DNA from: Pedobacter kyungheensis | GTDB lineage: Bacteria; Bacteroidota; Bacteroidia; Sphingobacteriales; Sphingobacteriaceae | DNA: 64,000 nt | Assembly (NCBI RefSeq): GCF_000812965.1 | Contig: NZ_JSYN01000021.1 | Span: 1 to 64,000 of the forward strand | Direction of reading: 5' to 3' | The notes under the pieces: model-generated | Seen by the model: the letters and a program-made list of their open reading frames with translations, nothing else | Database searches by the model: none | Told to the model about the DNA's origin: nothing | Position numbers and translations under genes: made by a program | Part shown: one piece after another, positions 60,493 through 64,000 of the stretch | Position numbering within the stretch: position 1 is the first letter of the stretch | How the letters are laid out: each line of letters opens with the position of its first letter

Positions 60493-61113
60493 TTATTTGA
60501 TTTGTGAAAAGACATAAAACATTTCAGTTGCGATCTGCAAACTTCTTTCCTTATACTTTTCTGCTTGTTGTGGCGTATTATCAAATGCTTTTGGGTCTTC
60601 AAAGGTTATTGGAATGCGCTTTTCAGCTCCAGAAATGAATGGACAGCCACCATCGGCCTGCGAACAGGTCATTATTGCCGCGAATGCACCTGAAGGGTTA
60701 AATTCATGATCGTAGGCCTTTGAAAAACCGATAACAGGATGTTCATTGTCACTATATTTTATGGCATATATGGGGTTATTCCCTTCAGCGATATCCTGAA
60801 CTTTAAAACCCGTTTGTCTTAAAGTTTCGGCAACTACGGGAAACAACGCAGTAGCCTCTGTTCCCCCTGAATAACAAAAGACATTTTTAATGCCGTAATA
60901 AGCTGCTGCTGTCTGCGCCCAAACTTGTGAAAGATGGCTTCTGCGTGAATTGTGTGTGCAGATCAGGTTGAGCCGTACCTCGTTTTGAGTACTGTGCTTG
61001 TCTTGGATAAAATCAATTAAAGGCTGTAATATCCTTTTGCGATCAGATGTAATGTTGTCAAACTTGAAATTGCTAACCACAATTTCAAGTTCCGGAAGAA
61101 GTTTTGTGTTCAT
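60493..61113 (-). CDS. arsC: arsenate reductase of low-molecular-weight phosphatase type
   Basis: 206 residues. P-loop CX5R as LNLICTHNSRRSHLSQVWAQ, typical of thioredoxin-coupled ArsC or related protein-tyrosine phosphatases. FSGG-like CYSGGTEATALFP and a C-terminal AAIMTCSQADGGCPFISGAE with redox Cys residues follow. Reduces arsenate to arsenite for ACR3. The ATG at 61113 is preferred; an upstream in-frame ATG at 61164 would overlap the preceding gene. Confidence 0.85.
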   Translation of the reverse strand: MNTKLLPELEIVVSNFKFDNITSDRKRILQPLIDFIQDKHSTQNEVRLNLICTHNSRRSHLSQVWAQTAAAYYGIKNVFCYSGGTEATALFPVVAETLRQTGFKVQDIAEGNNPIYAIKYSDNEHPVIGFSKAYDHEFNPSGAFAAIMTCSQADGGCPFISGAEKRIPITFEDPKAFDNTPQQAEKYKERSLQIATEMFYVFSQIK

Positions 61114-61136
61114 TGTTATATTTATAGATCTTAAAA

Positions 61137-61604
61137 TTAGCAGCACCCTCCACCTGGAGTACAAGTTGAACCTGAAGCCAGATTTACCAATTCAATTTTT
61201 TGTTTTTCGGCTGGAACACCACATTTGTCCATCGCAAGGCAGGCGGTTTTCTTGGCCAGTAAAAGAAAGTTTTCCCCGTCAAAGCCCAGGTCATACTTGC
61301 CAATAGTTTCGGCCTGGTATTCCACTTCAATTTCCAGATCTTCCATTCCCAAGACCTTTTCTGAAAGCGATATGATATGGATTAATTTACCAGCTTTTAA
61401 ACGGTGTTCGTAATCGTCAGCATCCCATAGCTGGAAATTAGCCACTTTTTCATGGCGTACGGTTCCACCGCAGTCGATAAAGTCCTTTGTAATGATTCCG
61501 ACCTCGGTTACATGGAAATGTTCGGGCACTGAATTGCCGTTTTCCAGTTTAAAATTCACTCCTTCAGCCGTAGCAAGGATTTCTTTTATTTCTGATAGTT
61601 TCAT
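61137..61604 (-). CDS. DUF6428-like protein of the ars operon
   Basis: 155 residues: MKLSEIKEILATAEGVNFKL, VPEHFHVTEVGIITKDFIDC. It ends in a Cys cluster (STCTPGGGCC). Proteins of this form sit between arsR and arsC in Bacteroidota ars operons; a metalloid-binding role through the terminal Cys is plausible. The DUF number is from memory. Confidence 0.65.
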   Translation of the reverse strand: MKLSEIKEILATAEGVNFKLENGNSVPEHFHVTEVGIITKDFIDCGGTVRHEKVANFQLWDADDYEHRLKAGKLIHIISLSEKVLGMEDLEIEVEYQAETIGKYDLGFDGENFLLLAKKTACLAMDKCGVPAEKQKIELVNLASGSTCTPGGGCC

Positions 61605-61625
61605 AATTTATGTATTTATAGTATT

Positions 61626-61641
61626 ATTGCAATTTAACGAT
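61626..61641. promoter_or_regulatory. weaker second ArsR-type dyad
   Basis: ATTGCAATTTAACGAT agrees with the 61999 site at about 12 of 16 bases and lies 22 bp before the DUF6428-like start, after arsR. It may be a second operator inside the operon. Confidence 0.35.
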
Positions 61642-61660
61642 TGATATAGGCAAAAAAAGT

Positions 61661-61990
61661 TTAGCAACAGGTTGTTTCGCCTTTATAAGAAGCCAAAAAT
61701 CCACCAAGCTGTTCTTCCAGCAGTTTCCATGTCTTAGGATTGATGCAGTAGCAAACACTTACACCTTCTATTGTGCCCTGTATGATACCGGCTAATTTCA
61801 ATTCTTTCAAGTGCTGAGAAATGGTTGCCTGTGCCAGGCCAAGTTCACCCACCAAATCCCCGCAGATACAGGTGTTTGATATAATGATCCTTTGGAGGAT
61901 AGCGATACGGGCAGGGTGCGCAATTGCTTTCAGCAATGTGGAAAGCTGGTTCTGCTCGTCTGTAAATATTTCTGATTTTGTAAGCCCCAT
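61661..61990 (-). CDS. arsR: ArsR-family metalloid-responsive repressor
   Basis: 109 residues from the ATG at 61990. Winged helix with LLKAIAHPARIAILQRIIIS, the metal-site helix NTCICGDLVGELGLAQATIS (Cys-x-Cys near the recognition helix) and QHLKELKLAGIIQG. Ends ETTCC with more Cys. Arsenite binding would release the operator. An in-frame ATG at 62032 would run across the operator, so the shorter start is preferred. Confidence 0.9.
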   Translation of the reverse strand: MGLTKSEIFTDEQNQLSTLLKAIAHPARIAILQRIIISNTCICGDLVGELGLAQATISQHLKELKLAGIIQGTIEGVSVCYCINPKTWKLLEEQLGGFLASYKGETTCC

Positions 61991-61998
61991 AATTATGT

Positions 61999-62014
61999 AT
62001 CGCAATATTACGAT
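61999..62014. promoter_or_regulatory. ArsR operator
   Basis: ATCGCAATATTACGAT, a 14-of-16 dyad of the ATCGTAATATTACGAT type, 8 bp before the arsR start codon. This is the expected position for autorepression of the ars operon. Confidence 0.55.
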
Positions 62015-62091
62015 GTAAAAATGAAAGCGCAAAATAAATTTGATCTTTTATTTGGTTCAACCATAGAAATCATTAAGCTTTTTTCTAGGTA

Positions 62092-64000
62092 TTAATGATA
62101 TTTGTCATAGAGTGGACGCAAGAATTCCTGGCCACTTACCATTAGTGTATTTACAATTTTATCGGCGGTTTCCTTTTGACCGGATTGATAGAGGTATTCG
62201 ACTAGGGAGGTTAGCTTATCATGCTGAAAATAGTTTCTAAATGTTATCAGATTGGCCAATGTGGCAACATGATGCGCTGGGCTTGTGTCTTTCCATTTCA
62301 ACAAATCTGCCATCAGGCTGACCGTTGTGATGTCATCACTAAAACCTTTGAGCGTATCCTGAATTAGTTGCACCGAATCATCGTCCAGAACTTGGATGTA
62401 ATCCATTAAGTGAATAATATTTCGGGCAACCCGTTGATCATTTATCGTATCGGTTTCGGTGAAGCGAAGAATGATGAATCTCCAGGTGGTAATGACTTTT
62501 TCTGTCAATGAGGACCGGCGAGGTTCAGGTTCTTGCTCTATGGCTTTATGTTGGGTTAAAAGTAAAGTTATCGTGTCTTCCAATAATTTGCTTTCTGCCT
62601 TTGACAGCACTTCGAATAAAAATGTCTGTTTAAAATCGGTTTCGTAGTCCCAGAAATAAAATGCTAGGAAATGACGCAGGATTCCCTGCTGGTGAGTGGT
62701 ATCAATGTAGCCAGTGTCTACTGCGCGCTGGTAATAAGGTTTCATGATTGGGTAATATTCACCTGATATGGGTTTGCCAAATCCTATTCCTCCCATGAAA
62801 CCGGCCCATAATCTTTGTTCCACATTTTGGTATTTTATAATGGAAGCTTTAAGCCATTCACTATCCAGGTACATGAATTGCGATAGGTACATTCCTAGTA
62901 AAACGAATGTGTCCACCATCCCTGTTTCCATTGCAACCTCGTAATTTGCTTTTGCTTCACTGTCCCAGTGACTATTGTCATTTTCATCAGTGCAGTTTCG
63001 AGCATATTTCAGGGAATAATCAACCAGCGCTCTGTAAACCTTCCCACTTGTGGAATTTAAGGAATGCATGATGTAATCGGGAAAGTCTTTATCAAACTGC
63101 CTATCCATCGGCAGGTTTGGTATCATTTCTAATATGATGCTCTTTGCAATTGGAAGTAAAGTATTGTCAAAACTGTGGGCGTCATCTCTTGAGCCTTCGG
63201 ACAGGAGCCAAGAGACATTTCCATATACCCACTCCCTGGTCGCACGTCTGTCGTCTTCAGTTTTAAGCTGGTCATTCTTAAAAGCCTCACTGGAGATATA
63301 ATTTTTACAAAAGACCAGGATCTTTTCCCAGTCCAGAGCAATGCCATTTTTCCAGGCTTCGTTAAAGCCACTCAGTAACTGATAGATATACAAATAAGTT
63401 ACATCGTAAAACTGCTCAAGTACACTAGTAAACTTATCAGGATTCTGAGCAGCTGCCTTTCCCACTATATCTGCAAAACCTTCAACCGTAGGGTCTTCCC
63501 ACCTGTCTCTGTCTCGGTAATTTTTTATCTGTGTAAGAAGTTCCTGGTTTTGCATTTCCAAAACTTCATCAATTGTATATGGAGATACATGCCCTACCCG
63601 AACTTGAATTTTACCCTCTTCCCGGTAGTTCTTTTTAACGTTTAATTTTTCGGTAAGGTGCTGATAATCCTTTTGAAATTCCTTTCTGGATTTCATAGCG
63701 TCTAACCAGCGGTGCTGCCAGTGTTCTTTACTGGCAGTATAATGCCGATCCCCAATAGGCCCGTTTTTGATGATCTCACCAATAACTTTTGCCTGTTCGC
63801 CGGTAAGTTCAGTCGCTACGGTTTCTAATAATAAATGTAGTTCAAGTTTGTAGGAATCAGTTGAAAATAACCTGAACTCTGATTCCTGAGCTAAAACGTC
63901 CATAAACAGTGAGCCTAAAGTATCCCATCTTTTGCTGACGATGAACATTGCCATCCGCTTGAAGAATGGAACGTTATACCTGTTGGCAAACAAAAGATCT
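62092..64000 (-). CDS. large helical protein, 5' end outside window
   Basis: About 635 residues visible. The frame stays open to the right edge; the only start nearby is a TTG at 63993, so the true start probably lies beyond the window. No signal peptide or membrane segment is seen. The sequence looks like a run of helical repeats (for example WRFIILRFTETDTINDQRVA; LATLANLITFRNYFQHD-type). Such C-terminal helical arrays occur in sensor parts of STAND/NTPase defence proteins, but the NTPase part is not visible and I assign no function. Confidence 0.6.
   Translation of the reverse strand, partial: DLLFANRYNVPFFKRMAMFIVSKRWDTLGSLFMDVLAQESEFRLFSTDSYKLELHLLLETVATELTGEQAKVIGEIIKNGPIGDRHYTASKEHWQHRWLDAMKSRKEFQKDYQHLTEKLNVKKNYREEGKIQVRVGHVSPYTIDEVLEMQNQELLTQIKNYRDRDRWEDPTVEGFADIVGKAAAQNPDKFTSVLEQFYDVTYLYIYQLLSGFNEAWKNGIALDWEKILVFCKNYISSEAFKNDQLKTEDDRRATREWVYGNVSWLLSEGSRDDAHSFDNTLLPIAKSIILEMIPNLPMDRQFDKDFPDYIMHSLNSTSGKVYRALVDYSLKYARNCTDENDNSHWDSEAKANYEVAMETGMVDTFVLLGMYLSQFMYLDSEWLKASIIKYQNVEQRLWAGFMGGIGFGKPISGEYYPIMKPYYQRAVDTGYIDTTHQQGILRHFLAFYFWDYETDFKQTFLFEVLSKAESKLLEDTITLLLTQHKAIEQEPEPRRSSLTEKVITTWRFIILRFTETDTINDQRVARNIIHLMDYIQVLDDDSVQLIQDTLKGFSDDITTVSLMADLLKWKDTSPAHHVATLANLITFRNYFQHDKLTSLVEYLYQSGQKETADKIVNTLMVSGQEFLRPLYDKYH

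Overview
The window is from a Bacteroidota genome, most likely Sphingobacteriaceae (Pedobacter or Mucilaginibacter type). Evidence: a CTnDOT-style conjugation operon (TraE, F, G, I, J, K, L, M families) with RteC, 6-bladed beta-propeller lipoproteins, a SusC-like outer-membrane beta-barrel protein, an NVEALA-like secreted protein, few Shine-Dalgarno sequences, and a promoter-like TTTG...TAnnTTTG signal. Almost everything here looks like accessory DNA of one or more integrative conjugative elements (ICE).

Layout. 0-7.3 kb: a LytS-type sensor kinase, an unknown protein, an alpha-CTD-like small protein, an XRE regulator with an internal duplication, a Crp/Fnr regulator in an operon with a papain-like lipoprotein and a small membrane protein, then rteC. 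7.3-26.3 kb: an AT-rich cargo block (repeat lipoprotein, GtrA, XRE, signal peptidase I, two GT-C enzymes, a GT2, an acyltransferase, two beta-propeller clusters, a TlpA-like thioredoxin). This block lies between two diverged copies of the same rteC-tra junction. 26.5-37.7 kb: the GC-richer tra operon, ending in a DUF3945-like protein, an Hc1-like protein and a strong terminator. No TraN, TraO, coupling protein, relaxase or integrase is visible, so the machine is incomplete here or continues outside.

37.7-54.9 kb: a defence and DNA-damage region. It holds an HNH-AbiEii-DUF6577-like operon behind an elaborate operator region, a divergent AbiEi-like gene, an imuA-imuB-dnaE2 mutagenesis cassette, a RloC-like ABC-ATPase, an SRAP peptidase, a HEPN protein whose 3' end overlaps a tRNA-like gene with an abnormally long anticodon arm, and an uncharacterised protein with a nuclease-like motif. 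55.2-58.0 kb: a run of small ICE genes including a J-domain protein. 58.0-59.4 kb: an IS110-family element whose leader carries two paralogous 66-nt hairpin modules, as expected for a bridge RNA. 59.4-62.0 kb: an arsenic-resistance operon (arsR, DUF6428-like, arsC-type phosphatase, ACR3). 62.1-64.0 kb: the 3' part of a large helical protein cut by the window edge.

Most striking observations: the tRNA-like RNA fused to the end of the HEPN gene, the bridge-RNA modules, the duplicated rteC-tra junction around the cargo, and the three-gene HNH/AbiEii/DUF6577-like operon with five operator half-sites and a nearby perfect 32-bp palindrome. All family names come from reading motifs by eye; no database search was possible.
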